64,000 bases of DNA from Bog-473 sp963717455 (lineage in GTDB: Bacteria > Actinomycetota > Acidimicrobiia > Acidimicrobiales > RAAP-2): contig OY970336.1 in assembly GCA_963717455.1 (NCBI GenBank), forward strand, positions 1,550,001 to 1,614,000, in the 5' to 3' direction. How positions within the stretch are numbered: position 1 is the first letter of the stretch; every line of letters begins with the position of its first letter. Below, piece after piece: positions 8,134 through 16,126 of the stretch. A model generated the notes under the pieces. It was given only the letters and a program-made list of their open reading frames with translations, was not told where the DNA came from and did not search any database. A program made the translations under genes and the position numbers.

Positions 8134-8566
8134 GCTCGACCCGCACCCCGTCGGGGTCGGTGCAGTAGAGGAACTCGAGGGCCGTCTCACCGACGTCGAT
8201 GGTGGTGCGGCTTGATTCGACCACCGCGCCTCCGAGAGCCACGATCCTCGCCGCCGTGGCTGCGACGTCGCGCACCCGGAAGGAGAGGTGAGTCAGTCCG
8301 AACTGGTTGACAGGCCGGCGCTCGCGCTCACCGAAGGGGGAGGGCTCGGTGAAGGCGAGGAGCTCGATGGCGGTCGGGCCTCGCCGGATGAACTGCGAGG
8401 TCACCGTGACGTCGGGCAGGTCCATGAGCCGGGCGAATTCGGACCCGATGGCGTGCGACTCGGCCTTTTCGAACCCGAGAGCACCGCAGTAGAAGGCGAG
8501 CGACCGCTCGAGGTCGCTCACGCAGATGCCGAAGTGCGAGAAGCCGGGTTCGGAGGCGTCGTCCAC
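8114..8566 (-). CDS. VOC (glyoxalase-fold) family protein
   Basis: A 150-residue protein of two beta-alpha-beta-beta-beta units. Metal ligands can be read as His in FSHFGICVSDLE, Glu in IELLAF, His in LTHLSFRVRDV and Glu in RVELMDL, an H-E-H-E site. It is divergent from a methylmalonyl-CoA mutase gene, which makes methylmalonyl-CoA epimerase an attractive guess; however the second ligand is Glu where the well-studied epimerase has Gln, so I leave the reaction open. GTG 8566 is the start that begins just before the fold. A much longer frame upstream is antisense to the mutase and is not real. Confidence 0.8.
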   Translation of the reverse strand: MDDASEPGFSHFGICVSDLERSLAFYCGALGFEKAESHAIGSEFARLMDLPDVTVTSQFIRRGPTAIELLAFTEPSPFGERERRPVNQFGLTHLSFRVRDVAATAARIVALGGAVVESSRTTIDVGETALEFLYCTDPDGVRVELMDLGG

Positions 8567-8628
8567 GGAGGTAGTCTGCCCCGCCCATCCGTGACCGGCC
8601 CGTTTTCCCACTGTGCCCGGATCATCCC

Positions 8629-8634
8629 TAGCCT
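8629..8634 (+). promoter_or_regulatory. Leaderless -10 element of the mutase gene
   Basis: TAGCCT ends seven bases before GTG 8642. There is no ribosome-binding site between them. Confidence 0.6.
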
Positions 8635-8641
8635 GGGGTCC

Positions 8642-10249
8642 GTGACACAGCAGAATCCGAGCCCCAAGACCAGACCTGAGCGCAGCACCGACTCGGGCAT
8701 CGCGATCCGCCCCGTCTACCGCGCCGACGACCTCGAGGGTTGGGACGCGGCCGCCGAGCTCGGCGAACCGGGCTCGTTCCCCTACACCCGGGGTGTCCAC
8801 CCAGAGATGTACCGCTCGAAGCTCTGGACGATGCGCCAGTATGCCGGCTTCGGCTCGGCCGAGGCGACCAACCAGCGCTTCAAGTTCCTGCTCGACGCCG
8901 GGCAGACCGGCCTCTCGTGTGCCTTCGACCTCCCGACCCAGATGGGCTACGACTCGGACCACCCGCGTGCCGAGGGCGAGGTGGGCAAGGTCGGCGTGGC
9001 CATCGACTCCCTGGCCGACATGCGGCTCCTCATGGCCGACCTCCCCATGGACAAAGTCACCACCTCCATGACGATCAACGCGACCGGGGCCATCCTCCTG
9101 CTCCTCTACCAGTTGGTGGCCGAGGAGCAGGGAGTGCCTGGCGGCGAGATCCGCGGCACCATCCAGAACGACATCTTGAAGGAGTACATCGCCCGGGGGA
9201 CCTACATCTACCCGCCGCGGCCCTCCATGCGCCTCATCGTCGACACGTTCGCCTACTGCGCTGCCAACCTCCCCAGCTGGAACACGATCTCCATCTCGGG
9301 CTACCACATCCGCGAGGCGGGTTCGACGGCAGTGCAGGAGATCGCGTTCACGCTGGCGAACGGCATCGCGTACGTCGAGGCGGCGCTCGCAGCCGGCATG
9401 GACGTCGACGCATTCGCACCCCGGTTGTCCTTCTTCTGGAACGCGCACAACAACCTCTTCGAGGAGGTCGCCAAGTACCGGGCGGCGCGGCGCATGTGGG
9501 CCCGCATCATGACCGAGCGTTTTGGAGCCAAGGACGAGCGCTCCAAGATGTTGCGCTTTCACACCCAGACCGGCGGCTCGACCCTCACTGCGCAGCAGCC
9601 CGAGAACAACATCGTGCGGGTCACCGTGCAGAGCCTGGCCGCCGCGCTCGGCGGCACCCAGAGCCTGCACACCAACGGGTTCGACGAGGCGCTGGGACTG
9701 CCCACGACGCGGGCGGCCAAGATCGCACTGCGCACCCAGCAGATCGTGGGATTCGAATCCGGCGTGGCCGACACGGTGGACCCGCTGGCGGGCTCCTATT
9801 TCGTGGAGGCGCTGACCGACGAGGTGGAGGCGGCGGCCAACGCCTACCTGGTGCGCATCGAGCAGCTAGGCGGGGCCGTGGCTGCCATCGAGGCCAGGTT
9901 CATGCAAGAGGAGATCGAGGCGGCGGCCTACAGCTTCGCCAAGGCGGTCGACGACGGCGAGAAGGTCGTCGTGGGAGTCAATCGGTTCACCGACCCCGAG
10001 GGGGAGCCCACCGAGGTCTTCCCGATCGACGTGGAGCTGCAGCAGCTCCAGATCGACCGAACCCGGTCCGTGCGCGCCGAGCGTGACCAGGAGGCAGTGG
10101 ACCGTGCACTGGCCGACGTTGCCCAGACGGCCAAGGGCGACGGCAACCTGCTTGTGCCGATGAAGGAGGCCCTCAGGTTGATGGCCACCCTGGGAGAGGT
10201 GGCCGACGTCCTGCGCGGCGAGTTCGGCGTGTACCAGCCGGGGGGCTGA
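8642..10249 (+). CDS. Methylmalonyl-CoA mutase, large subunit lacking the B12 domain
   Basis: This 535-residue TIM-barrel subunit interconverts methylmalonyl-CoA and succinyl-CoA. Strong motifs are PYTRGVHPEMY, WTMRQYAGFG, CAFDLPTQMGYDSDHP, GTIQNDILKEY and ISISGYHIREAG. Tyr67 and Arg185 occupy what I align as the Tyr89/Arg207 carboxylate-binding positions of methylmalonyl-CoA mutase; isobutyryl- and hydroxyisobutyryl-CoA mutases differ there. His222 is the active-site histidine. The protein stops before the cobalamin-binding domain, so a separate small subunit must exist elsewhere. A GNAT gene starts five bases after the stop. Confidence 0.93.
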   Translation: MTQQNPSPKTRPERSTDSGIAIRPVYRADDLEGWDAAAELGEPGSFPYTRGVHPEMYRSKLWTMRQYAGFGSAEATNQRFKFLLDAGQTGLSCAFDLPTQMGYDSDHPRAEGEVGKVGVAIDSLADMRLLMADLPMDKVTTSMTINATGAILLLLYQLVAEEQGVPGGEIRGTIQNDILKEYIARGTYIYPPRPSMRLIVDTFAYCAANLPSWNTISISGYHIREAGSTAVQEIAFTLANGIAYVEAALAAGMDVDAFAPRLSFFWNAHNNLFEEVAKYRAARRMWARIMTERFGAKDERSKMLRFHTQTGGSTLTAQQPENNIVRVTVQSLAAALGGTQSLHTNGFDEALGLPTTRAAKIALRTQQIVGFESGVADTVDPLAGSYFVEALTDEVEAAANAYLVRIEQLGGAVAAIEARFMQEEIEAAAYSFAKAVDDGEKVVVGVNRFTDPEGEPTEVFPIDVELQQLQIDRTRSVRAERDQEAVDRALADVAQTAKGDGNLLVPMKEALRLMATLGEVADVLRGEFGVYQPGG

Positions 10250-10253
10250 CTCC

Positions 10254-10919
10254 GTGGCCGGTGGCAGGGGTCAGCCGTCATTCTGGCCTCTCTTCGACCT
10301 CGTCGTACGGACGCCCCGCCTCCACCTGCGCCTGCCGCGGGAGGAGGAGTTCGCCAACCTGATCGAGCTCGTCGACCAGGGTGTCCATGACCCCGAGACC
10401 ATGCCGTTCTTCGTTCCCTGGACGGACCTCGAACCGGCGCAACGCGCCCGCGAAGTCGCTCAATGGTTGTGGGGGCACCGAACCAACTGGTCCCCCGACA
10501 AGTGGACCCTCACGATGGCCGTCTTCGTCGACGGGCAGCCGGTGGGCATGCAGGACGTGGCAGCCGAGCACTTTCGTGCCGTGCGCTCCGTCGAGACCGG
10601 CTCGTGGCTTGAGCTGGCCCACCAGGGCCAGGGTCTCGGGCGGGAGATGCGTGAGGCCATCCTGCACCTGGCCTTCGCCGGCCTGGGGGCGGAGGAAGCG
10701 CTCAGCGGCGCCTTCGAGGACAACGTGGCGTCGTTGGCCACGTCGCGCTCGGTCGGCTATCAGGAGAACGGCGAGGCGCGCGGCCGCCGGCGTGACGGCT
10801 CGGCCCGGACCGTCCGCTTCCGGTTAGGCCGCGACGCGTGGGAGACCCGTCGGCGCGACGACATCGAGCTCGTCGGTCTCGAGGGCTGCCTCGACATGTT
10901 CGTCGCCCCGCTGAGCTGA
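10254..10919 (+). CDS. GNAT acetyltransferase, RimJ/RimL-like
   Basis: A 221-residue N-acetyltransferase-like protein. The N-terminal TPRLHLRLPREEEF and the later ELAHQGQGLGREMREAIL, which contains the acetyl-CoA loop Q-G-x-G, place it with RimJ/RimL-type enzymes. FAGLGAEEALSGAFEDNVASL matches the next helix, where asparagine and serine line the active site. The substrate is unknown. It starts at GTG 10254 directly after the mutase stop, with a G-rich stretch as a possible ribosome site, and is likely translated from the mutase mRNA. Confidence 0.82.
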   Translation: MAGGRGQPSFWPLFDLVVRTPRLHLRLPREEEFANLIELVDQGVHDPETMPFFVPWTDLEPAQRAREVAQWLWGHRTNWSPDKWTLTMAVFVDGQPVGMQDVAAEHFRAVRSVETGSWLELAHQGQGLGREMREAILHLAFAGLGAEEALSGAFEDNVASLATSRSVGYQENGEARGRRRDGSARTVRFRLGRDAWETRRRDDIELVGLEGCLDMFVAPLS

Positions 10920-11277
10920 ACCTGCATGCCCCGTGCGGCACTCCGTCAGCATGGACGAGGCGAGTGGAATCTGGCCGTGGCCGGTGCGAACCGGCCGGGG
11001 CCCCGCCCGTGGCTCCATCCAGCGGCGCACACCTATCCTGAACTCGTGATGCAGACACTCCCTCCTGCCGATCGCGGGCACCGAGCATTGAGCCGGAAGT
11101 AGACCGTCTCGGCGGCTGACAGCCGCAGGTCGCCACCCAGAGTGCCCTGTGCGGTGTCCGGTGATCCGAGACTCCGTCGTCACTTCGTCGAACTTGGACC
11201 AGGATGCGACGTTCTCGCGGCAGGCGGCAGGGGGGCAGGACGGTGCCGCCCACCATCGTCTGGTTCAATGGCTCACC
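10920..11277. other. Intergenic region, nothing recognised
   Basis: No convincing gene on either strand: the open frames show neither a recognisable domain nor a good start. TTCAAT eight bases before GTG 11278 is a poor match to the leaderless -10 pattern. Confidence 0.5.
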
Positions 11278-12165
11278 GTGCCCAGCACCGCACTGCGCGC
11301 CGGAGAACGAGTTGGACCTTACGAGCTCCCCCTGAGCCCAGAACTAGTTCGGCAATTCGCCGAAGCGACGCTTGATGACAGTCAGCAGTTCCGAGATGGT
11401 CGGTTGGTTCCTCCCAGCCTGGTGGCCACCCTGAGCTACAGCCCCCAACTCACCGCAATCATGGAACTCGTCCCCGCCGACGTCTTCTCCGCCGCCCGCA
11501 GCGGCGTTCACGGCCAGCACGACCTTCTGCTCCACCGACCCATCGCCTCGGACGAGAAGCTCCACACCTTCGTCGAGACCCACAGCGCGCGGTCCTCGGG
11601 AGACAATGTGCGAGTCACCCTGCACCACGTGACCCTCGACACTCGTGATGCCCTCGTGGCGGAACAGTGGTGGACGACGGTCTTGCTTGGCACCACAGCC
11701 GAGCCAGTCGGGCCCGAACTCCCCGACTACTCGTTCTCCCTTGGTGAAACGATCCCACAGGTTGCAACAGATGTGGTGTGGATCGACGAGGTCATGGCGC
11801 GGCGCTACGCGTGGGTCTCCGGGGATTACAACGACCACCACTTCACTGTTGAAGGAGCCCGGCGCAGTGGCTTTGAAGCCCCGTTCCTCCACGGGCTGTG
11901 CACGATGGCCCTCTGTACGCGTGCGGCAACTCTCACGGTTGCGCAAGGTGATCCAAGGCGAATCCGCCGAGTGGCCGTCCGGTTCGCCGTGCCGGCCTTC
12001 TTGGGCCGTGACCTAAGGGTGCAGATCTTCGAACGACCTGATGGACGGCTCGCACTCGAGGCCAGCTGTGGAGAGCACAGCGTGATCAAGAATGGTCTCG
12101 TTGAACTCGAGACGCGATCATGGCTACCCCGCACGCCCGGAAGGCTGCAAGGGGCTCGCGTGTGA
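11278..12165 (+). CDS. MaoC-like double-hotdog acyl dehydratase
   Basis: A 295-residue protein with two hotdog halves. The N-terminal half looks structural. The C-terminal half has the hydratase-2 motif SGDYNDHHF, whose Asp and His are catalytic, followed by the R-S-G-F-x-A-P-F-L-H-G segment. Such enzymes add water to enoyl-CoA thioesters in lipid or polyketide metabolism. GTG 11278 was chosen as the start nearest the fold; an open frame continues upstream to 11149 without recognisable protein. Codon use here seems less GC-biased than in the neighbours to the left. Confidence 0.82.
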   Translation: MPSTALRAGERVGPYELPLSPELVRQFAEATLDDSQQFRDGRLVPPSLVATLSYSPQLTAIMELVPADVFSAARSGVHGQHDLLLHRPIASDEKLHTFVETHSARSSGDNVRVTLHHVTLDTRDALVAEQWWTTVLLGTTAEPVGPELPDYSFSLGETIPQVATDVVWIDEVMARRYAWVSGDYNDHHFTVEGARRSGFEAPFLHGLCTMALCTRAATLTVAQGDPRRIRRVAVRFAVPAFLGRDLRVQIFERPDGRLALEASCGEHSVIKNGLVELETRSWLPRTPGRLQGARV

Positions 12166-12215
12166 GCGTGCAATCCCAGCATGTCACGTACCCTGCGAAG
12201 GGGATTTTGTCGCCG

Positions 12216-12221
12216 TATTCT
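12216..12221 (+). promoter_or_regulatory. Possible -10 box of the flavin oxidase gene
   Basis: TATTCT about 42 bases before ATG 12263. No clear -35 was seen. The leader would contain the strong AAGGAGAGGAG ribosome site. Confidence 0.3.
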
Positions 12222-12262
12222 TGCCGCTGGAAGGGGTAAGTTTCGAAGGAGAGGAGACCGCC

Positions 12263-13654
12263 ATGGCCGATACCGGGGCCGGAGACCTCGACACCCTTCG
12301 GGTGGACTTCACGGGCGTGGTGAGCCAGGCCGGTGAGAGTTCCTACGACGACGCGGTGAACATCTGGAATGGGGCAATCACACGCCGGCCCTCGGTGGTA
12401 GCCAGTTGTGCCAGCAGCAGCGACGTGGTCGCCTGCCTTGCCTTCGCCCAACAGCGGGGGCTCGAGGTGTCGGTCCGTGGCGGTGGGCACAACTATGCCG
12501 GATTCGCTCTTTGTGACGATGGCCTGATGATTGACCTCACCCCGATGAATTCGGTCAGCGTCGATGCCACCGCCCGTCGAGCGAGATGCGGGGGTGGGGC
12601 GACCTGGGGCGTGCTCGACGCAGCAACCCAGGCTCATGGCCTGGCTGTGCCGGGCGGGTTCATCAGCCACACGGGGATCGCTGGACTGACTCTGGGCGGA
12701 GGATTCGGCTGGCTCACCCGTCTGGCCGGCCTGTCGTCAGACAATCTGGTGGGAGCTGAAGTGGTCACCGCCGACGGGGAGGTACTCCACGCGTCGGAGT
12801 CGGAGAACCCGGATCTGTTCTGGGCCCTCCGCGGTGGCGGCGGCAACTTCGGGGTGGTCACCGAGTTCGAGTACGCCCTTCATCCTGTGGGACCGATGCT
12901 GCAGCTGGGCCTGTTCATGTTCAGTCCGGACCAGGGAGGGGACCTCTTCCGCTTCGCCCGTGACTTCGTAGAACGACTCCCAGACGACTGCGGGGTCTTC
13001 ATGGCCGGGTTGAACGCACCTCCAGAGCCATTCGTGCCGACTGAGTTGCACCTCACTCCCGTCTTTGCGCTCGCCGTGGTCGGTTTGGGTGACGAGCAGG
13101 AGCACGCCGAGCTCGTCGAACCGATCAGGCAGGCACTCGACCCGATGGTCGAGCTGATCACCCCCATCCCCTACGTCGGATTGCAGCAGATGTTCGACGC
13201 ATCGGCTCCGTGGGGAATGCACAACTACGAGAAGGCGGTCTATCTCGCCGAGCTCTCGGACGGCGCCATTGACGCCATTCTCGTGCACCAGGCGAAGAAG
13301 ATGTCGCCATTGTCGTTCGTGCCGATTTTTCCATTGGGCGGTGCCTACCGAAAGGCCGACGGCGACGCCACTGCTTTTGGCGGCAGCCGGGACATCCGCT
13401 ATGTCGTCAATATCTCTGCAACCGCACTGTCTCCTAATGACTACGAGGTGGAGCGGGCATGGTCGCGCGCGTACTGGTCGGCATTGGTCGAGCACGCTTC
13501 GGGTGTTGGGAGCTATGTGAACTTCATGACCGAGTACGAGGAGGACCGTGTCAGGAGCGCCTACGGCCCCAAATACGACCGGCTCCAAAGGATCAAGTCC
13601 ACCTACGATCCTCGCAATGTCTTCCATCTGAACGCCAATATCCCGCCCGCCTAG
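12263..13654 (+). CDS. FAD-linked oxidoreductase, berberine-bridge-enzyme type
   Basis: A 463-residue flavoenzyme with a PCMH FAD domain and a C-terminal BBE element. The flavinylated histidine lies in VRGGGHNYAGFA. The usual second anchor, a cysteine before the V-G-x-G-G-L-T-L-G-G-G-F-G loop, is absent: the segment reads ISHTGIAGLTLGGGFG, so one covalent FAD link is expected. The C-terminus carries YGPKYDRLQRIKSTYDP and NVFHLNANI. There is no signal peptide. ATG 12263 follows AAGGAGAGGAG by six bases. Substrates of relatives range from sugars to secondary metabolites. Confidence 0.92.
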   Translation: MADTGAGDLDTLRVDFTGVVSQAGESSYDDAVNIWNGAITRRPSVVASCASSSDVVACLAFAQQRGLEVSVRGGGHNYAGFALCDDGLMIDLTPMNSVSVDATARRARCGGGATWGVLDAATQAHGLAVPGGFISHTGIAGLTLGGGFGWLTRLAGLSSDNLVGAEVVTADGEVLHASESENPDLFWALRGGGGNFGVVTEFEYALHPVGPMLQLGLFMFSPDQGGDLFRFARDFVERLPDDCGVFMAGLNAPPEPFVPTELHLTPVFALAVVGLGDEQEHAELVEPIRQALDPMVELITPIPYVGLQQMFDASAPWGMHNYEKAVYLAELSDGAIDAILVHQAKKMSPLSFVPIFPLGGAYRKADGDATAFGGSRDIRYVVNISATALSPNDYEVERAWSRAYWSALVEHASGVGSYVNFMTEYEEDRVRSAYGPKYDRLQRIKSTYDPRNVFHLNANIPPA

Positions 13655-13778
13655 ATCACAGAAGTCGTCCCCATTCGCTGTGACGGCTGAGCAGGTGTGG
13701 CAGTTCACCACATTGGGGTCGACCTGCTTCCGCAGTATCCATGAGGCGAGTGCCGCGGGTCCAGCGTGCGATCGAGAT

Positions 13779-13784
13779 TACGGT
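13779..13784 (+). promoter_or_regulatory. Leaderless -10 element of the DUF6629 gene
   Basis: TACGGT ends six bases before GTG 13791 and helps to fix this start against longer open frames upstream. Confidence 0.55.
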
Positions 13785-13790
13785 CATCCT

Positions 13791-14456
13791 GTGTGCTTCT
13801 CTCCAGAAGGCGACGTCGCGGGTGGTCTTGCCGTCACCGCCATAGGCATTGATACGTGCCGCCATCTGCGGGGTCGCAGGGAATACGTGCTCCTCGCTGC
13901 GCTGCCGCTGGTTCTGGGGGCTCATCTGCTGATCGAATCACTGGTCTGGTGGCAGCTTCGAGGCGATGTTCCACACGAAGTCGGACGAGCCGCCACCTGG
14001 ATCTACCTGCTGATCGCCCTTGTTGTCGTGCCGGTACTGGTGCCCGTCGCCGTGATGCTGCTTGAGCCGACCCGACGTCGGCAACTCTCGATCGCGCCCT
14101 TCGTCCTGCTGGGCACCGCAGTGGCCTTGGTGCTCTTGGTGACAATGCTCCACGGCCCAGTCACGGTCAGACTCGGCTCCTACCACCTTGGGTACAGCAT
14201 CGGCCTTCACTATGGGGTCTTGGTGGTCAGCTTGTACGTTCTCGCCACCTGCGGATCCCTCTTGATGTCGGGTTATCGGGACATCGTGATCTTTGGCATT
14301 GCAAACGTGGTTGCCGTCATTGTCCTGGCTCGATTGACCGCAGACGGCTTCACGTCGTTGTGGTGCTTCTATGCGGCCCTTGCCTGCGGCGCCATTTGTC
14401 TGCACATGCGCTATGGGAAGCCGCACCGAGCACACCCCTATGCGTTCGAACGATGA
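13791..14456 (+). CDS. DUF6629-like integral membrane protein
   Basis: A 221-residue protein with about six to seven hydrophobic helices. The N-terminus CFSPEGDVAGGLAVTAIGID, followed by RREYVLLAALPLVLGAHLLIE, resembles what I recall of the DUF6629 membrane family. No catalytic residues can be named. GTG 13791 lies six bases after a TANNNT box. The charged C-terminus (MRYGKPHRAHPYAFER) is probably cytoplasmic. The function is unknown. Confidence 0.75.
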   Translation: MCFSPEGDVAGGLAVTAIGIDTCRHLRGRREYVLLAALPLVLGAHLLIESLVWWQLRGDVPHEVGRAATWIYLLIALVVVPVLVPVAVMLLEPTRRRQLSIAPFVLLGTAVALVLLVTMLHGPVTVRLGSYHLGYSIGLHYGVLVVSLYVLATCGSLLMSGYRDIVIFGIANVVAVIVLARLTADGFTSLWCFYAALACGAICLHMRYGKPHRAHPYAFER

Positions 14457-14547
14457 CCTGATTGGGAGTCCCGTCGCCGACGACCTTCGGACTGTCAACC
14501 TGTCAGGGCGTGCGGTGGCCTCTCGGGAGTTGATTGCGGACCACCGG

Positions 14548-15285
14548 TCATGCCCGCGCAGTTCTGGGCATCAACTTGTCGTGACGAACAGCTGCCCAAC
14601 GCAGCAGCACCAGGAGTTTGATAGCCCACCAACCAGGGTCGATCTCACCTTTGGCCATGGAAAGTCGGCCCGACGTCGTGGCTGCGTGGTGGTTGTTATG
14701 GAGCCCTTCGCCAGCGACGAACCAGGCCAGCCATTGGTTGTTGGTGGCCAGGTTGTCGTGCGGCCGCTTCCCCCACTTGTGCCCGATGGCATTGATGGCG
14801 CCACCGCCCAACAAGTACACCGACGCGTGGACTCCGGCCGCGATCAACCCGATCTCCCATCCGAACACACCGATCAACAACCCTACGCCGACACCAAGGC
14901 CGAGCAGGGCATGGTTGAAGAGGACCTTGTCCCAACGATCACCGGGAAGATCTCGTGCGTAGCGAGCAACTGCCACTGGGTTCCGGGCCACTCGCCGGTA
15001 GAGCAGCGCGTTGCCGAACTGGACCAGCGAGTAACCAAAGACAATGGGAGAGTGGGGATCGCCTTCTTTGTCGGTGTACGCATGGTGCTTACGATGCACG
15101 GCCACCCACTGGCGAGGTCGCGTCCCCGTCGACATCCAGATGATGAACCGGCAGGCGAACATCACGGAGGGTTTCATCGTGATGGCGCGGTGGGCCAGGG
15201 TCCGGTGCAGGTACACCGTCGTGACGACGAAGGCGATTTGGGAGATCAGCAGCCCGATGAGGACGGCCTCTAAGACCGCGGGCAC
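14548..15285 (-). CDS. Acyl-CoA/fatty-acid desaturase, delta-9 type
   Basis: A membrane di-iron desaturase of 245 residues that introduces a cis double bond into acyl chains. All three histidine boxes are present: HRTLAH near residue 25, HRKHH near 63 and HNNHH near 185, with the N-x-x-G-H-K-W segment before the last box. There is one hydrophobic segment before the first box and a pair in the middle. It is shorter than the 300-400 residues of many relatives, but GTG 15285 is supported by a near-consensus TAGAAT seven bases upstream. A longer frame upstream is not coding in character. Confidence 0.9.
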   Translation of the reverse strand: MPAVLEAVLIGLLISQIAFVVTTVYLHRTLAHRAITMKPSVMFACRFIIWMSTGTRPRQWVAVHRKHHAYTDKEGDPHSPIVFGYSLVQFGNALLYRRVARNPVAVARYARDLPGDRWDKVLFNHALLGLGVGVGLLIGVFGWEIGLIAAGVHASVYLLGGGAINAIGHKWGKRPHDNLATNNQWLAWFVAGEGLHNNHHAATTSGRLSMAKGEIDPGWWAIKLLVLLRWAAVRHDKLMPRTARA

Positions 15286-15292
15286 GCGGAAG

Positions 15293-15298
15293 ATTCTA
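15293..15298 (-). promoter_or_regulatory. Leaderless -10 element of the desaturase gene
   Basis: On the minus strand TAGAAT ends seven bases before GTG 15285. It differs from TATAAT at one position, the best -10 in this part of the window. Confidence 0.65.
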
Positions 15299-15651
15299 CT
15301 CCAGGGCGACGACCAACGATGTGCGGGTTCGGCTTCGTTGTCGCTCGACGTCGCTGGGGAGCGATCCCCCAAACGGGTATGACCATTTTGGGTTGGAGTT
15401 CGAATGTGTTCGGATGAATCGGCGGCGACTTCCAGCGCCGCGCGAATGGGGTAGAGCAGAGCGGCCACCGCGAGCGCTCCACCCGAGTGGCCACCGAGTC
15501 GGGTCGCGTCTTGTTGTGGGGAGGTTGTGTGGCTCAGGGTCCGAACGGCTCTATTGGACGACGGGGGACTCTCGGCAGAATCGCGGTATGGCGGAGGTCG
15601 GTACACGGGCGGGACGTTGGATGGGACTTCGCGCCTCATCCATCGAGCACC
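15299..15651. other. Intergenic region between divergent genes
   Basis: It holds the upstream side of the desaturase promoter. I see no other gene, repeat or hairpin that I would defend. The frame of the next gene stays open upstream to 15487, but that stretch shows no conserved character. Confidence 0.45.
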
Positions 15652-16014
15652 ATGGATAAGGAACCAACGGCACAGCACTGGCTCATCAAGGCCGCGGCCG
15701 TCCTGGGACGCGTGACGGGCGCCGAGCGACGATTCTCGGCGTCGATGAGCGTGAACGACGTCACCATGTTGGCGGCGGCGGACGAACTCGATGCGGCCAC
15801 CAGGGAAGCGAAGGTGTGGGTGGCGGCGAACAACTGCCCGGACCTGGAGCTCGGCGGGCGCGTCGACCTGATGCTGAGCACGTGTGCCGAGGTGGCAGTC
15901 ACGGCGCAGCGGGCGGTCACGGATCCCGCGACCGAGACCGATCTGGTCATCGGCCGCCTGGGAGACCTCCTGGCCATCATCGACTTCCACTCGCAGACCC
16001 TGGACGCCTGGTAG
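15652..16014 (+). CDS. Hypothetical helical protein, 120 residues
   Basis: I do not recognise this protein. It is small, soluble and mostly helical by eye, beginning MDKEPTAQHWLIKAAAVLG and ending with a helix IGRLGDLLAIIDFHSQTLDAW-type segment. It has two cysteines and no membrane segment. GC bias at third codon positions is high, which supports coding. ATG 15652 is chosen as the last good start before the conserved-looking part; no clear ribosome site or leaderless box precedes it. It converges on the HAD gene. Confidence 0.6.
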   Translation: MDKEPTAQHWLIKAAAVLGRVTGAERRFSASMSVNDVTMLAAADELDAATREAKVWVAANNCPDLELGGRVDLMLSTCAEVAVTAQRAVTDPATETDLVIGRLGDLLAIIDFHSQTLDAW

Positions 16015-16036
16015 GCGTACTCAGAGGCGTCCCGAC

Positions 16037-16114
16037 ACCCCCCTTCGCACCCGGCTGATCGGAGGGCCCCGACACACACCGGGCCGGTCAGGCGCTCGAG
16101 CCGGTGCGGGGGGT
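16037..16114. terminator. Inverted repeat between convergent genes, possible terminator
   Basis: ACCCCCC plus GCACC (16037-16051) can pair with GGTGC plus GGGGGGT (16103-16114), giving 12 base pairs with a three-base bulge and a loop of about 50. There is no T-run. The position between two convergent genes suits transcription termination. Confidence 0.25.
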
Positions 16115-16126
16115 TGACCCCACCCC

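Noticed and set aside
8567..9670. N-terminal extension of the VOC protein to 518 residues
   Set aside because: The added part is antisense to the mutase and low in complexity; the VOC fold begins just after GTG 8566.
10824..11183. 119-codon minus-strand ORF in the gap before the MaoC gene
   Set aside because: Composition is Arg/His-rich without a fold signature, and it overlaps the end of the GNAT gene antisense.
15286..15990. N-terminal extension of the desaturase to 480 residues
   Set aside because: The added part has no family similarity, and a near-consensus leaderless promoter marks GTG 15285 as the start.
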